NCBI RefSeq assembly: GCF_900188455.1
Contig: NZ_FZOL01000038.1
Location: forward strand, 1 to 40,357
Source: Pseudomonas japonica
GTDB lineage: Bacteria; Pseudomonadota; Gammaproteobacteria; Pseudomonadales; Pseudomonadaceae
Direction of reading: 5' to 3'
DNA length: 40,357 bases
Positions 10,801-40,178 of the stretch are shown one piece after another. Below the pieces are notes generated by a model. It searched no databases, was not told the origin of the DNA, and was given only the letters and a program-made list of their open reading frames with translations. Positions within the stretch are counted from its first letter, which is position 1, and each line of letters opens with the position of its first letter. The translations under genes and the position numbers were made by a program.

Positions 10801-13550
10801 GCCAGGACGATGGCTTCGCGCACCGCCGGATGTTCCTGCAGGCGCGCCTCGATCTCACCCAGTTCGATACGGAAACCGCGGATCTTCACCTGATGGTCGA
10901 TACGCCCGGCGTATTCGATCACCCCTTCGGCGCGATAGCGCGCCAGGTCGCCGGTGCGGTACAGGCGACCGCCATCGGTGGAGAACGGATCCGGCACGAA
11001 GCGCTCGGCGGTCAGCGCCGCGCGGTGGTGGTAGCCACGGGCGAGACCGGCGTGGCCGACATGCAGCTCGCCATTGCAGCCCAGGGCCACCGGGTTGAAA
11101 TCGGCATCCAGCACGTACCAGGACAGGTCCGGGATCGCCTCGCCGATCGGGCTGACTTCGGCCTGGGCCAGGTCCAGTTTGCTGATCGGACGGTAGGTCA
11201 CGTGCACCGTGGTTTCGGTGATGCCGTACATGTTGATCAGTTGCGGCTGCGCATCGCCGAAGCGTTCGAACCAGGGCTTGAGGCTGCCGACGTCCAGCGC
11301 TTCGCCGCCGAACACCACATAGCGCAGGGCCAGGTCGGCGGGCGATTCGCAGGCGACCCGCGCCAGTTGCTTGAATGCCGATGGGGTCTGGTTGAGCACG
11401 GTGACTTGCTCATCCACCAGCAGCTTGTGGAAATCTTCCGGCGAACGGGTCGTCTCACGCGGCACGATCACCAGGCGACCACCATGGAGCAGCGCACCGA
11501 AGATCTCCCACACGGAGAAGTCGAAGGCATAGGAGTGGAACAGGGTCCACACGTCCTTGTCGTCGAAACCGAACCACTGGTTCGTGGCGGTGAACAGGCG
11601 CAGCAGGTTGTGATGCGGCAGCAAGGCGCCTTTCGGCTTGCCGGTGGAACCCGAGGTGTAGATGACGTAGGCCAGGTTGTCCGGCGAAGTCAGGTTGACC
11701 GGGTTTTCGCTGCTGTAGCCGCCGAGCGACGAATCCAGCAGATCGGCTCGGGTCAGCAGCAGTTTGATGCCGCTGTCCGCCTGCATGTAGTCGAGACGGT
11801 CCTGTGGATAATCCGGGTCCAGCGGCACGTAGGCACCACCGGCCTTGAGAATGCCCAGTACGCCGACCAGCATTTCCAGACTGCGCTCGGTGGAAAGACC
11901 GACCAGCACATCCGGCCCCACGCCCTGCTCGCGCAGCTTGTGCGCCAACTGGTTGGCCCGACTGTTGAGCTGTGCATAAGTCAGCTGCTCGGCACCGAAA
12001 CTCAGCGCCACGGCGTGCGGAACACGGGCCGCCTGCGCCTCGATCAGTTGATGGGTGCACAACTCGCTGGGGAACACCGTCAACTGGTGATTCCAGTCAC
12101 GCAAGGTGCGCTCGCGCTCGGCGTCGCTGTGCAGCGGCAGCTCGGCGATGCGCTCGGCGCTGTTGGCGCACATGCCACGCAGCAGGTTGCGCCAGTGCCC
12201 GGCCATGCGCTCGACGGTGCCTGCATCGAACAGGTCGCTGGCGAACACCAGCGAGGCACCGATGCCCGCCTCGCTTTCGAAGGTGTTCAGGGCCAGGTCG
12301 AACTGCGCGGTGTGCTTGTCCGATTCCAGCCCCTCGACCTGCAGCCCGGCCAGTTGCCGCGCCTCGCCACGCACTTCGGTCTGGTGGTTGAAGATCACCT
12401 GGAACAGCGGGCTGCGGCTCATGCTGCGCTCGGGCTGCAGGGCTTCCACCAGTTGCTCGAACGGCAGGTCCTGGTGGGCCTGGGCGCCAACCACGGTCTG
12501 CTTGACCTGCTGCAGCAGGCTGGCCACGGTGCTGCGCCCGTCGAACTCGGCCTTGAGCACCTGGGTGTTGACGAAGAAGCCGATCAGGCCTTCGGTCTCG
12601 GCGCGGTTGCGGTTGGCCACCGGCACGCCGATGCGGATATCGGCCTGCCCGGAATAGCGATGCAGCAGGGTCTGCAGCGAGGCGAGCAGGAGCATGAACA
12701 GGGTCACGCCCTGCTGCCGGGCCAGGTGCTTGAGGTCCTGGCCAAGGGCCTCGCCCAGGTCGATATGCACGCGGCCGCCGCGCCAGGACGGCTGCGACGG
12801 ACGCGGACGATCGGTGGGCAGCTCCAGCACCGGCTGCTCGCCGCCCAGTTGCTCTTTCCAGTAGGCCAGCTGGCGTTCCTGCTCGCCGGCCTCCATCCAG
12901 TTGCGCTGCCAGATCGCGTAGTCGGCGTACTGGATCGGCAGGCCCGGCAGATGCACCTCGCGGCCCTGGCTGTAGCCTTCGTAGCAACGCACCAGCTCGT
13001 CGATCATGATCGGCATCGACCAGCCATCGGAAACGATATGGTGCTGGGTCAGCACCAGCACATGCCGGTCCTCGCCCAGCGCAAACAGGCGCACCCGCAG
13101 CAGCGGGCCCTGGCGCAGGTCGAACGGACGCTGGATCTCCTCCTCCACCGCGGCCTGCAGCAGGTCGGCCGCCAGCGGCTCGACCTCCAGCACGAACGGC
13201 TGCGCCTCATGGATCACCTGCAGCGCCTCGTCGCCGTCCTCGCGGAAGGTGGTGCGCAGGGTTTCATGCCGCGCCACCAACGCCGTGAAGCTGCGACGCA
13301 GGGCCTCGATGTCCAGCGCGCCGTTCAGGCGCAGCGCCACCGGCATGTTGTAGGCGGCGCTGTGCGGCTCCAGTTGCCAGAGGAACCACTGGCGCCGCTG
13401 CGCGTAGGACAGCGCCGAGCTGTCCTCGGCCTCGCGCCTGAAGATCGGCGTGACTCCATACAGGTTCACACCCTGGCGTTTGAGCAAGGCCGCCAACGCC
13501 TTGCGTTCCCGGGCGGACAGCGATTTAACGGAGTCGAGCAGCGCTTGCAC
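1818..13550 (-). CDS. NRPS 4 (C-A-T-C-A-T-E-C-A-T-TE): Thr, D-Gln-like, Gly, release
   Basis: This 3910-residue protein is the last synthetase, adding residues 8-10 and releasing the peptide. It starts at GTG 13550, with AGGAG nine bases upstream; 15 bases separate it from the NRPS 3 stop. Module 8: C with HHIVSDG (~170-176), A (TSGSTG ~632, code DFWNVGMVHK, Thr), carrier Ser1029. Module 9: C (~1211), A (~1689, code DAWQAGLIDK, nearest to Gln), carrier Ser2078 in the GGDS form that precedes epimerases, then E with HHLVVDG (~2250). Module 10: C of the post-epimerase (DCL) type (HHILMDG ~2718), A (~3185, code DILQLGVIWK, Gly), carrier Ser3573. The C-terminal type I thioesterase has Ser3703 (GWSLGG), Asp3730 and His3890 as its likely triad and would hydrolyse or cyclise the product. 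The N-terminus (MQALLDSVKSLSARERKAL) resembles pyoverdine synthetases such as PvdD. The residue-9 assignment is the least sure. Confidence 0.93.
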   Translation of the reverse strand: MQALLDSVKSLSARERKALAALLKRQGVNLYGVTPIFRREAEDSSALSYAQRRQWFLWQLEPHSAAYNMPVALRLNGALDIEALRRSFTALVARHETLRTTFREDGDEALQVIHEAQPFVLEVEPLAADLLQAAVEEEIQRPFDLRQGPLLRVRLFALGEDRHVLVLTQHHIVSDGWSMPIMIDELVRCYEGYSQGREVHLPGLPIQYADYAIWQRNWMEAGEQERQLAYWKEQLGGEQPVLELPTDRPRPSQPSWRGGRVHIDLGEALGQDLKHLARQQGVTLFMLLLASLQTLLHRYSGQADIRIGVPVANRNRAETEGLIGFFVNTQVLKAEFDGRSTVASLLQQVKQTVVGAQAHQDLPFEQLVEALQPERSMSRSPLFQVIFNHQTEVRGEARQLAGLQVEGLESDKHTAQFDLALNTFESEAGIGASLVFASDLFDAGTVERMAGHWRNLLRGMCANSAERIAELPLHSDAERERTLRDWNHQLTVFPSELCTHQLIEAQAARVPHAVALSFGAEQLTYAQLNSRANQLAHKLREQGVGPDVLVGLSTERSLEMLVGVLGILKAGGAYVPLDPDYPQDRLDYMQADSGIKLLLTRADLLDSSLGGYSSENPVNLTSPDNLAYVIYTSGSTGKPKGALLPHHNLLRLFTATNQWFGFDDKDVWTLFHSYAFDFSVWEIFGALLHGGRLVIVPRETTRSPEDFHKLLVDEQVTVLNQTPSAFKQLARVACESPADLALRYVVFGGEALDVGSLKPWFERFGDAQPQLINMYGITETTVHVTYRPISKLDLAQAEVSPIGEAIPDLSWYVLDADFNPVALGCNGELHVGHAGLARGYHHRAALTAERFVPDPFSTDGGRLYRTGDLARYRAEGVIEYAGRIDHQVKIRGFRIELGEIEARLQEHPAVREAIVLAVEGPAGQQLAGWFVPRDPAQADLRDSLKAHLKANLPDYMVPTHLIALEAMPLTANGKLDRKALPKPDASQLQNAYVAPVSELEQQLAAIWAEILKVEQVGLSDNFFELGGHSLLATQVISRVRKQLDLELSLRNLFEAQDLAAFARAAAQGQAGQAPAFAVVDRSQPLALSYAQQRQWFLWQLEPHSAAYNIPVALRLRGELRVEALRRSFEALVARHETLRTTFRQDGEQAVQIIHAATPFAVQVETLAADETLEDFVQHEVQRPFDLEHGPLLRIRLLRLAADEHVLVLTQHHIVSDGWSMPIMVDELVRHYAAFSQGQALELPALAFQYADYAQWQRNWMDAGEQARQLGYWTAQLGGEQPVLELPTDRPRPAIQSRAGGWLEIPLEAALVERLKDVAREQGVTLFMLLLASFQTLLHRYTGQSDIRVGVPIANRNRAETEGLIGFFVNTQVLKAGFDTHTTIAELLRQVRQHALQAQAHQDLPFEQLVEALQPGRDLSRTPLFQVMYNHQVEAGHAGQKLPGLSVEGLESDSQASQFDLSLNTVEHAQGVGASFTFASALFDLATIQRMAAHWRNLLRALGGDPRQRISELPLLDAVEQQRIAGEWNATAVAFADSPVHELIAVQAQRTPDATALVLGQRELAYAELERQANRLARHLREQGVGPDVLVGIALERSLEMVVGLLAILKAGGAYVPLDPAYPRERLDFMLRDSGVGLLLTHSTLLEQLPIHAGLETLCLDEAIDWDDTREAAAPTLDLSPEHLAYVIYTSGSTGRPKGVEIRHGALTNHMLWMQGELQLASHDRVLQKTAFSFDASVWEFWLPLLNGAQLVLASPALSDDLSLLWDEVAAQRISILQLAPSVLQALLPEARAGQLDSLRLLAFGGEALSSALVEQLGRQWGGQVCNLYGPTEATIDTSSLLLQGAQPGAIAAIGRPISNVRTYVLDANLQLCAPGSAGELYIGGVSLARGYHRRPDLTAERFVPDPFTPGGRLYRSGDLVRQRADGVIDYLGRIDHQVKIHGLRIELGEIEARIVADDAVREAVVLPWQSGNATQLVAYVVVEEEQADLASRLKAALARELPAHMLPGHWLFLERLPLTANGKLDRKALPAPDASQARGEHVAPQGELEQRIAAIWQDVLKLPRIGATDNFFELGGDSIISIQVVSRARQAGILFTPKDLFQRQTVQGIAQVARRAGALSIDQGPVTGEAPLTPIQQWFFDSPIPARDHWNQSVLLRPSRPLDPEHLRQALDLLAAHHDALRARFAGAHQAFLDAAPRQRLWLRQLAHVDGLEALANEAQRSLSLEQGDLLRALLVELPGGEQRLLLAIHHLVVDGVSWRILLEDLQSACNALAAGKAPVLPGKTSAFKDWAEHLQRYAGSAEREAELAWWQAQLHGVSDELPRDRADGSLAQRHALTVHSRLDRELTRQLLQDAPAAYRTQINDLLLSALARTISRWTGRADTLVRLEGHGREELFEGLDITRTVGWFTSMYPVKLSARADAGESIKTIKEQLRAVPDKGIGYGLLRHLGSAEARRSLAGLAEGAIVFNYLGQFDASFADDDALFVPAAESAGDGQSAEAPLGSLLSINGQVYGGELALGWTFSAEVFDKATVQRLADDYASELAQLIGHCLGADVGGMTPSDFPLAGLSQAQLDRFPVAAAQIADVYPLSPMQQGMLFHSLSAREAGNYINQMRIDVQGLDVARFQAAWQAASDRHDMLRASFHSDFEQPLQVIHKHLDAHCIELDARGQHDLAAFLDDWAQADRQRGFDLEGAPLLRIALLRVADDRHHLVYTSHHILMDGWSNSQLLGEVLQRYRGQAVSGSGGRYRDYIEWLQRQDRGLSERFWREQLSALDEPTRLLQTFDAPHEGAGQGEHVHVFDREQTRRLNDFAREQRVTVNTLVQAAWLLVLQRHSGQACVTFGATVAGRPAQLPGAEEQLGLFINTLPVVASPRGEQRVAEWVQQVQAHNLALREHEHTPLYEIQRWAGWSGEALFDNILVFENYPVAEALQQAAPDDLVFSASQTQEQTHYALTLLVGVGQTLLMQYAYDRQRVAAETVTQLAGQFATLLLALIEDPTACLGQLPLVADDERERMLVDWNRSQLDYPREQCLPALFEAQVRATPQAVALLDGEVSLSYAQLNAQANALAHKLRELGVGADALVGVALERGPRMVVGLLAILKAGGAYVPLDPDFPADRLSYMMQDSGLKLLLTQSSLLGQLSIPAGVQNLCLDQDSDWLDGYSQDNPPALAAPQNLAYAIYTSGSTGLPKGVTIAHQALVNFLVSMGEQPGMGAGDRVLSLTSLSFDIAGLELYLPLIRGAAVVLLRSGQNKDPRALLEVIERQRVSLIQATPSSWRMILDAAPAGALAGKTVLCGGEALSAELAQRLIDQAGHVWNVYGPTETTIWSARHYLTRSDDVWLGKPLGNTNLHVLSDDFEVLPVGARGELLIGGDGLARGYHQRPSLTAQRFVPDPFGGQGGRLYRTGDLARYHADGVLEYVGRLDHQVKIRGFRIELGEIEARLLEHAAVHQAVVIDIEVAGNKQLAAYLVAAEGVAESEGLRDELRAYLKAGLPDYMVPGHLQWLQRMPLTPNGKLDRKALPKPDASLAQGDYQAPRTEQERRLAAIWSEVLGVERVGLRDNFFALGGHSLLVIAAVGKIREAFDISLSLNDFLLLETFEDLAELLRADERRVKSPVVTMNAHDGAEPPLFCLPPGGGAVYSYYPLAGYLGAARRVVGVVNRNYVVPGWFDESWEGMIGYYVEQIRATQAQGPYHLLGWSLGGALAMDVAHALEQAGQEVAFLGLVDTSLPVEDNVFAPDAPPAPGEEPLGLMEDLVRSLLAFVPGIGERVVLDLVAEGRERFVEQDQIADWVIVQVAQRSGVEVEGLRAVYRDIAVQDEIESGYKLLSANIRLSQAFTLKPLRVVPHCWWAGASKTPGEIAAADAVLTAKSAVNGLVSATLEGENHDGIILGDALLGQVLGRLKAL

Positions 13551-13565
13551 TTGGGGTTTCTCCTG

Positions 13566-21479
<7,914 letters not shown>

Positions 21480-21480
21480 C

Positions 21481-35498
<14,018 letters not shown>

Positions 35499-35502
<4 letters not shown>

Positions 35503-38500
35503 GCTCCAAGTTCCTCCAGTGAATCCATGAACTGGTCCATATCGTCCCAGTCATCGTCAGTCGTGGTATCCGTCAACGCCGCCACTTCGGCGGCCAGCTC
35601 GCTCAGCAGCGGCTTTTCGAACAGCGTGCGCAGGGGCAGGCTGATGCTCAGGTGTTTCTTGATCCGCGCGATCATCTGCGCGGCCAGCAGGGAGTGCCCG
35701 CCCAGCTCGAAGAAGCTGTCGTTCAGACCGACCCGCTCGATCTTCAGTACCTCGGCCCAGATGGCGGCCAGTTGCTGTTCCAGCTCGCTGACCGGGGCCA
35801 CGTAGGCGGTTTGCGATTGCGTGGCATCCGGTTGCGGCAGGGCCTTGCGGTCGAGCTTGCCGTTGGGGGTCAGCGGCATGGCGTCGAGCACCACGAAGTG
35901 GGTCGGCACCATGTAGTCCGGCAGGTTGGCCTTCAGCGAGGCCTTGAGCTGATCGACGTCGAGCTCGCCACGGGCGACCAGATAGGCCGCCAGTTGCTTG
36001 CCCTGCGGGCCATCGATATCCAGCACGACCGTCTCGCGCACCGCCGGATGCTCCAGCAGGCGGGTTTCGATCTCGCCCAGTTCGATGCGGTAGCCGCGGA
36101 TCTTCACCTGGTGGTCGGCGCGGCCGACGTACTCCAGCACGCCATCGGCACGACGGCGGGCCAGGTCGCCGGTGCGGTACAGACGCTCGCCCGGGGCACC
36201 GAACGGATTCGGCACGAACACCGGTACGGTGCGGCGGGTGTCGCCGACATAGCCGCGACCGACGCCAGTGCCAGCCACGCACAGTTCGCCCACGGCGCCC
36301 AATGGCACCAGCTCCAGCGCATCGTCCAGCAGGTAGATCAGGTTGTTGTCGGTCGGCGTGCCGATCGGCAGGTAGGTGCTCTCGGTCGCTTGCAGATCGA
36401 CACGGAAGAACGCCACGTCGTCCGAGCACTCGGCCGGACCGTAGGCATTGACCAGGCCGATCTGTGGATAACGCAGCAGCCATTGCTTCGCCAACTCAGG
36501 CGGCATGGCTTCGCCGGTCGGCAGCATCCAGCGCAGGCCGTCGAGGTTCACCCGCTCCTCGGCCAGCAGGCCCTGGATCAGCGACGGCACGCTTTCCAGC
36601 ACGGTGATCCCTTGTTGGGTGACATGGGTCAGCAGCGCCTGCGGATCGCGGGCAATGTCGTTCGGCACGATATCCACGCGGGCACCGAACAGCGGCGCGG
36701 CGAGGAACTGCCAGACCGAAATGTCGAAGCTCTGCGACGCGGTCTGGGCGATCACGTCCTGCTCACTCAGCGCCAGGTACGGCACCTTGCTCAGTTGGTT
36801 GTTGAGCATGCCGCGCTGCTCGACCATCACGCCTTTCGGCAGGCCGGTGGAGCCCGAGGTGAAGATCACGTAGGCCAGGTTGTCCGGGCCGCTGTAGCGG
36901 CCTGGGTTGGCTACCGGATGATCGCCCTGCTGGACCTGTTCCCAGACCAGCAGTTGCACGCTTTCAAGCCCGATCAGCAGTTCGCGGGCCTGCGCTTCGC
37001 ACGCGGCGCTGCATACCAGCACCGGCGCCCCGCTCTGCCCGATCACGCCGCTCAGGCGTTGATTCGGCAGCGCCGGATCCAGCGGCAGGTAACCGGCGCC
37101 AGCCTTGAAGCTGCCGACGATCATGCCCAGCAGGTCCGGGCCGCGTTCGGCCAGCAGTGCGATCGGTTGATCGAAGCCGACACCCGCCGCGATCAGGGCA
37201 TGGCCCAGGCGGTTGGCGGCGCTGTTCAGTTCCTCGTAGCTGTGTTCGCGCTCCAGACAGGTGACCGCGATACGTTGCGGATGCGCCGTCACCTGCTCTT
37301 CGAACAGCGCCACATAGCCACGCTCCAGCGGATACTCGCGGGCGCTCTGGTTACAGCCGTCGGTGAGAAACGCACGCTCGTCGTCGCCCAGCAACGGCAG
37401 CTCGCCAACCCGCGCCTCGGCATCCGCGCACAGGGCGCGCAGCAGATTGCGCCAGTAGCCGGCCAGGCGCTCGATGCTCGGGCGCTCGAACAGATCGATG
37501 GCATAGGTGAAGGACGCGCTCAGTTGCTCGCCCTCGCCGCTGGTTTCCAGCATCAGGTCGCAGGCGATGGCCTGGTCGCGCTGGTCCTCGGCCAGTTGCT
37601 CGGCGCTCAGGCCTTCCACCCGCAGCCCACAGGCCAGTTGGGTGCCGCCCAGCCCGGCGACCTGCGGGCGGTGGTTGAACATGGCCTGGAACAGCGGATT
37701 GCGGCTTTGTCCGCGGGCCACCTGGAGACCATCGGCCAGGGCATCGAACGGCAGCTCCTGGTGCGCCTGGGCGCCCAGCGCGGCCTGCCTGACCTGTTGC
37801 AGCAGTTCGCTGAAACGGCTGTCGCCCCGCACCTGGCTGCGCAGCACCTGGGTGTTGACGAAGAAGCCGATCAGGCCTTCGGTTTCGCTGCGGGTGCGGT
37901 TGGCGATCAGGCCACCGACACGGATATCGGTCTGCCCGCTGCAGCGTTGCAGGAGCACCTTGAACGAAGCCAGCAGGACCACGAACAGAGTGACGCCCTG
38001 GCGCTGGGCCAGGCCTTGCAGGTGCTTCAGCAGTTCGCGGTCGAGGGCGATGTCCAGGCGCCGGCCTTTCTGGCTTGGCACCGGCGGGTGCGGACGGTCG
38101 GCCGGCAGTTCCAGCACCGGGTGCTCGTCGCCCAGGTGCTCGCGCCACCAGTCCAGTTGCCGCGCCTGCTCGCCGGCTTCCAGCCAGGCGCGTTGCCACA
38201 GCGCGTAGTCGCGGTACTGCACCGGCAGCGGCGCGACCTGCGGGGTGCGGCCCTGGGCCAGGCTGTCGTAGTAGCCCAGGCATTCATCGAGCAGCACGCC
38301 CATGGACCAGCCGTCGGTGACGATGTGGTGCAGGGTCAGCAGAAGAATGTGCTGTTCGGCCGCCATGCGCAGCAGTTGCACGCGCAGCAGCGGGCCATTT
38401 TCCAGATCGAAGGGGCGCGTGGCCTCCTCGGCCATGGCGTCGCGGGCACTGGCCCAGCGCGCGCCTTCCGGGATCGCCGAGAGGTCGTGCAACGCCAGCG

Positions 38501-38873
38501 CGACCGGCGCCGGTGGCGCGACGCGCTGGCCGGCCTGCTCGTCGTCCTGGAAGAAGGTGGTGCGCAGGCTTTCGTGGCGTTCCACCAGCAGGGCGAAGGC
38601 CTGCTCCAGGGCGGGGATGTCCAGCGCGCCGTTCAGGCACACCGAGACCGGCAGGTTGTAGCCGGCGCCCTGGGGATCGAGCTGCCAGAGGAACCACATG
38701 CGCTGCTGGGCGTAGGAGAGCCCGTCACGCCCGGCGACGCCTTCGCAGGAGGGGATCGGAAACTGGGCGAAGTCCACCTTTTCCCGACGCAGCGCGTCGA
38801 GGAACAGGCTGCGTTTCTCGGCAGGCAACTCGACGAAACGGCGGGCGAGTGTCCGGGCTTGTTCGGCATTCAT
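35499..38873 (-). CDS. NRPS 1 (C-A-T): first side-chain residue, Dab-type; PvdI-like N-terminus
   Basis: This 1124-residue single-module synthetase adds residue 1. The ATG at 38873 has AAGGA at 38882-38886. The linker is residues 1-45; C is ~48-480 with HHIVTDG at 182-188; A is ~500-1010 with TSGSTG at 672-677 and Asp717 in FDISVW; the carrier Ser is 1061. The pocket reads DIWELTADDK, which I recall as the pseudomonad 2,4-diaminobutyrate code. The start (MNAEQARTLARRFVELPAEK, then LSYAQQRMWFLWQLDP) closely resembles remembered pyoverdine PvdI/PvdL N-termini. An intact C domain at the very first module means an acyl or peptidyl donor must come from elsewhere: PvdL if this is a pyoverdine, or a fatty acyl-CoA if it is a lipopeptide. 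The acidic C-terminal tail (WDDMDQFMDSLEELGA) probably docks to NRPS 2. Confidence 0.93.
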
Positions 38874-38925
38874 GCAGTGGGTCCTTGCTGATCGGCGTGA
38901 CCGTGGTCTGGTCGTATCAACAAGA

Positions 38926-38948
38926 ACGAATAGGAATGGAAATATTTA
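38926..38948 (-). promoter_or_regulatory. Possible PvdS (iron-starvation sigma) box before NRPS 1
   Basis: On the minus strand, GCTAAAT is followed by CGT, read as TAAAT-N15-CGT. The recalled PvdS box is (G/C)CTAAAT with CGT 16-17 bases on, so the spacing is one base short. The CGT lies ~53 bases upstream of the NRPS 1 ATG, a normal leader length. No other good promoter is visible in the gap. Confidence 0.45.
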
Positions 38949-38992
38949 GCAAGGAATGGGGGGAGGTCTGACGAGAGACCTGTTGTGCTGCC

Positions 38993-39026
38993 GAGATCGA
39001 GCGCCGCGCGGGCGGCGCTCGATCTC
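38993..39026. repeat. Perfect 15-bp palindrome (REP-like) between dioxygenase and NRPS 1
   Basis: The arms GAGATCGAGCGCCGC (38993-39007) and its exact complement (39012-39026) enclose a four-base loop. The arm sequence is shared with the core of the ~120-bp repeats at both ends of the window. There is no T run on either side, so it is not a standard terminator. In the operon mRNA it would form a very stable hairpin 31 bases past the dioxygenase stop and could protect or separate the two messages. Confidence 0.8.
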
Positions 39027-39057
39027 AAGGACACAAGAAATCCATCGACCAGCCCAA

Positions 39058-40038
39058 CTACCGCTCCGAATACCCCTGCGCCATCGCCACCACCACCTTG
39101 CGCTTGCCGGTGAACGGCGAGCGCGCATGGGCGGCGAGCATGTTGTCGAGCATCATCACGTCGTTCTCCAGCCAGGGGAACTTGATGGTGCATTCGTCCA
39201 GCACGCCGCGCACTTCGTCGAGCAGGTCCACTTCGATGGGCGAGCCGTCGCCGTAGTAGACATTGCGCGGCAGTTCCATTTCATCGTCCACCACGTCCAG
39301 CAGGCTCTCGCGCACCTCCGTCGGCAGGTTGGAGACATGGAACAGGTGCGCCTGGTTGAACCAGACCATGTCCTGGGTGACCGGGTGGCGCGCCACCGAC
39401 TGGCAGATCTGCCGGGTACGCAGTTCGCCGTCGTCCTTCCACTCGCACTGGATCGAGTGCGCGCGGCAATAGGCCTCGACCACGCTTTCGTCCTCGGTGT
39501 TGAACACCTGGCTCCACTCCACGTCGAGACCGTTGCCGTAGTTGCGCACGTACATCAGTTTCTTCTCGACGAAGCGCTCGCGAATCCGCGCCGGAATCCG
39601 CCGGTAGATCTCGCGACTGTCGGCGATCGGCGTCTCGCCGCCGGTTTCGGCGGCGATCATGCTGTAGAACCAGATGCGCATCGGCCAGTCGAGGGTGTAG
39701 GCCTGCTCGTTGTGCAGCGGGATGCTCTGGTGCGCCGGGTATTCGGTGGAGGTGTAGACGCCCTTGGTCACGTTGCTGCGCGGGGTCGAGCCGAATTCAT
39801 AGCTGAGCAGCGGATCGCCGAAGGCCGCGGCGAACTCGCGAAAACGTTCGGCACCGCCGACATCGAAACCGCGAAAGAGAATGCCCCCGGCGCGATACAG
39901 GTGCTCGGCCACCAGCGGCTTGAACTCGCCCAGCGCTTCCATCAGGTCCAGGCCCGGCTCCGGCGCCTCGATCAACATGGGCAAGGTGCCCGCCCCGGCC
40001 AGCAACGGCCGGATGTCCAAACTCAACGCATGACTCAT
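39058..40038 (-). CDS. SyrP/TauD-type Fe(II)/2-oxoglutarate dioxygenase, probable aspartyl beta-hydroxylase
   Basis: This 326-residue cytosolic enzyme probably adds a hydroxyl to the beta-carbon of Asp while it is tethered to an NRPS carrier. The iron-binding residues are His109 and Glu111 (HNEQ) and distal His304 (AHARSPF); Arg313 in TGKRK is the likely 2-oxoglutarate ligand. The HxE form, the GGETPIADSR segment and the AHARSPFTG end match stand-alone SyrP-like enzymes, such as SyrP itself, which hydroxylates Asp in syringomycin, and the beta-hydroxylases of siderophore clusters. I chose ATG 40038 because AGGGAG lies just upstream (40046-40051); an in-frame ATG at 40119 would add 27 residues with no family similarity and would overlap a possible promoter. 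It is the first gene of the cluster, and the two Asp modules (NRPS 2 and NRPS 3) are its obvious partners. Confidence 0.88.
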   Translation of the reverse strand: MSHALSLDIRPLLAGAGTLPMLIEAPEPGLDLMEALGEFKPLVAEHLYRAGGILFRGFDVGGAERFREFAAAFGDPLLSYEFGSTPRSNVTKGVYTSTEYPAHQSIPLHNEQAYTLDWPMRIWFYSMIAAETGGETPIADSREIYRRIPARIRERFVEKKLMYVRNYGNGLDVEWSQVFNTEDESVVEAYCRAHSIQCEWKDDGELRTRQICQSVARHPVTQDMVWFNQAHLFHVSNLPTEVRESLLDVVDDEMELPRNVYYGDGSPIEVDLLDEVRGVLDECTIKFPWLENDVMMLDNMLAAHARSPFTGKRKVVVAMAQGYSER

Positions 40039-40107
40039 GAAAATTCTCCCTGGGAAGTTGCGCTCGCCCGAGCCCCAGCGGTCAGGCACGCACCCTGTGC
40101 AGAGGGA

Positions 40108-40131
40108 ACGTTTGGCCATGGCGGAAAATTA
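40108..40131 (-). promoter_or_regulatory. Possible PvdS box before the dioxygenase gene
   Basis: The minus strand reads TAATT-N16-CGT, one mismatch from the recalled TAAAT-N16-CGT iron-starvation box. The CGT is 70 bases upstream of the chosen ATG. Alone it is weak; it gains some weight because a similar box precedes NRPS 1. Confidence 0.33.
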
Positions 40132-40149
40132 AGGTTCTTCATGGAATCC

Positions 40150-40174
40150 GGGGGGGGGGGGGGGGGGGGGGGGG
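40150..40174. repeat. 25-base poly-G tract (poly-C in the operon sense)
   Basis: There are 25 consecutive G residues on the + strand, about 112 bases upstream of the dioxygenase ATG and ~18 bases beyond the possible PvdS box. It could be a slippage-prone phase-variation tract or a sequencing or assembly artefact. Confidence 0.9.
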
Positions 40175-40178
40175 TTGA

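Larger units (their letters stand above)
38874..39057 (-). other. Leader region between dioxygenase gene and NRPS 1
   Basis: This 184-base gap holds a perfect 15-bp palindrome just after the dioxygenase stop and then an AT-richer stretch (38915-38950) with a possible iron-starvation promoter. NRPS 1 can therefore be transcribed from its own promoter as well as from the dioxygenase gene. Confidence 0.6.

Noticed and set aside
38993..39026. Palindrome as a rho-independent terminator of the dioxygenase gene
   Set aside because: It has no T run on either strand, and its arm sequence recurs in the repeats at both window ends, so REP-like is the better call.
40039..40119. Upstream ATG at 40119 as start of the dioxygenase
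   Set aside because: The extra 27 residues are unlike the family, and a good AGGAG-type site precedes the ATG at 40038.
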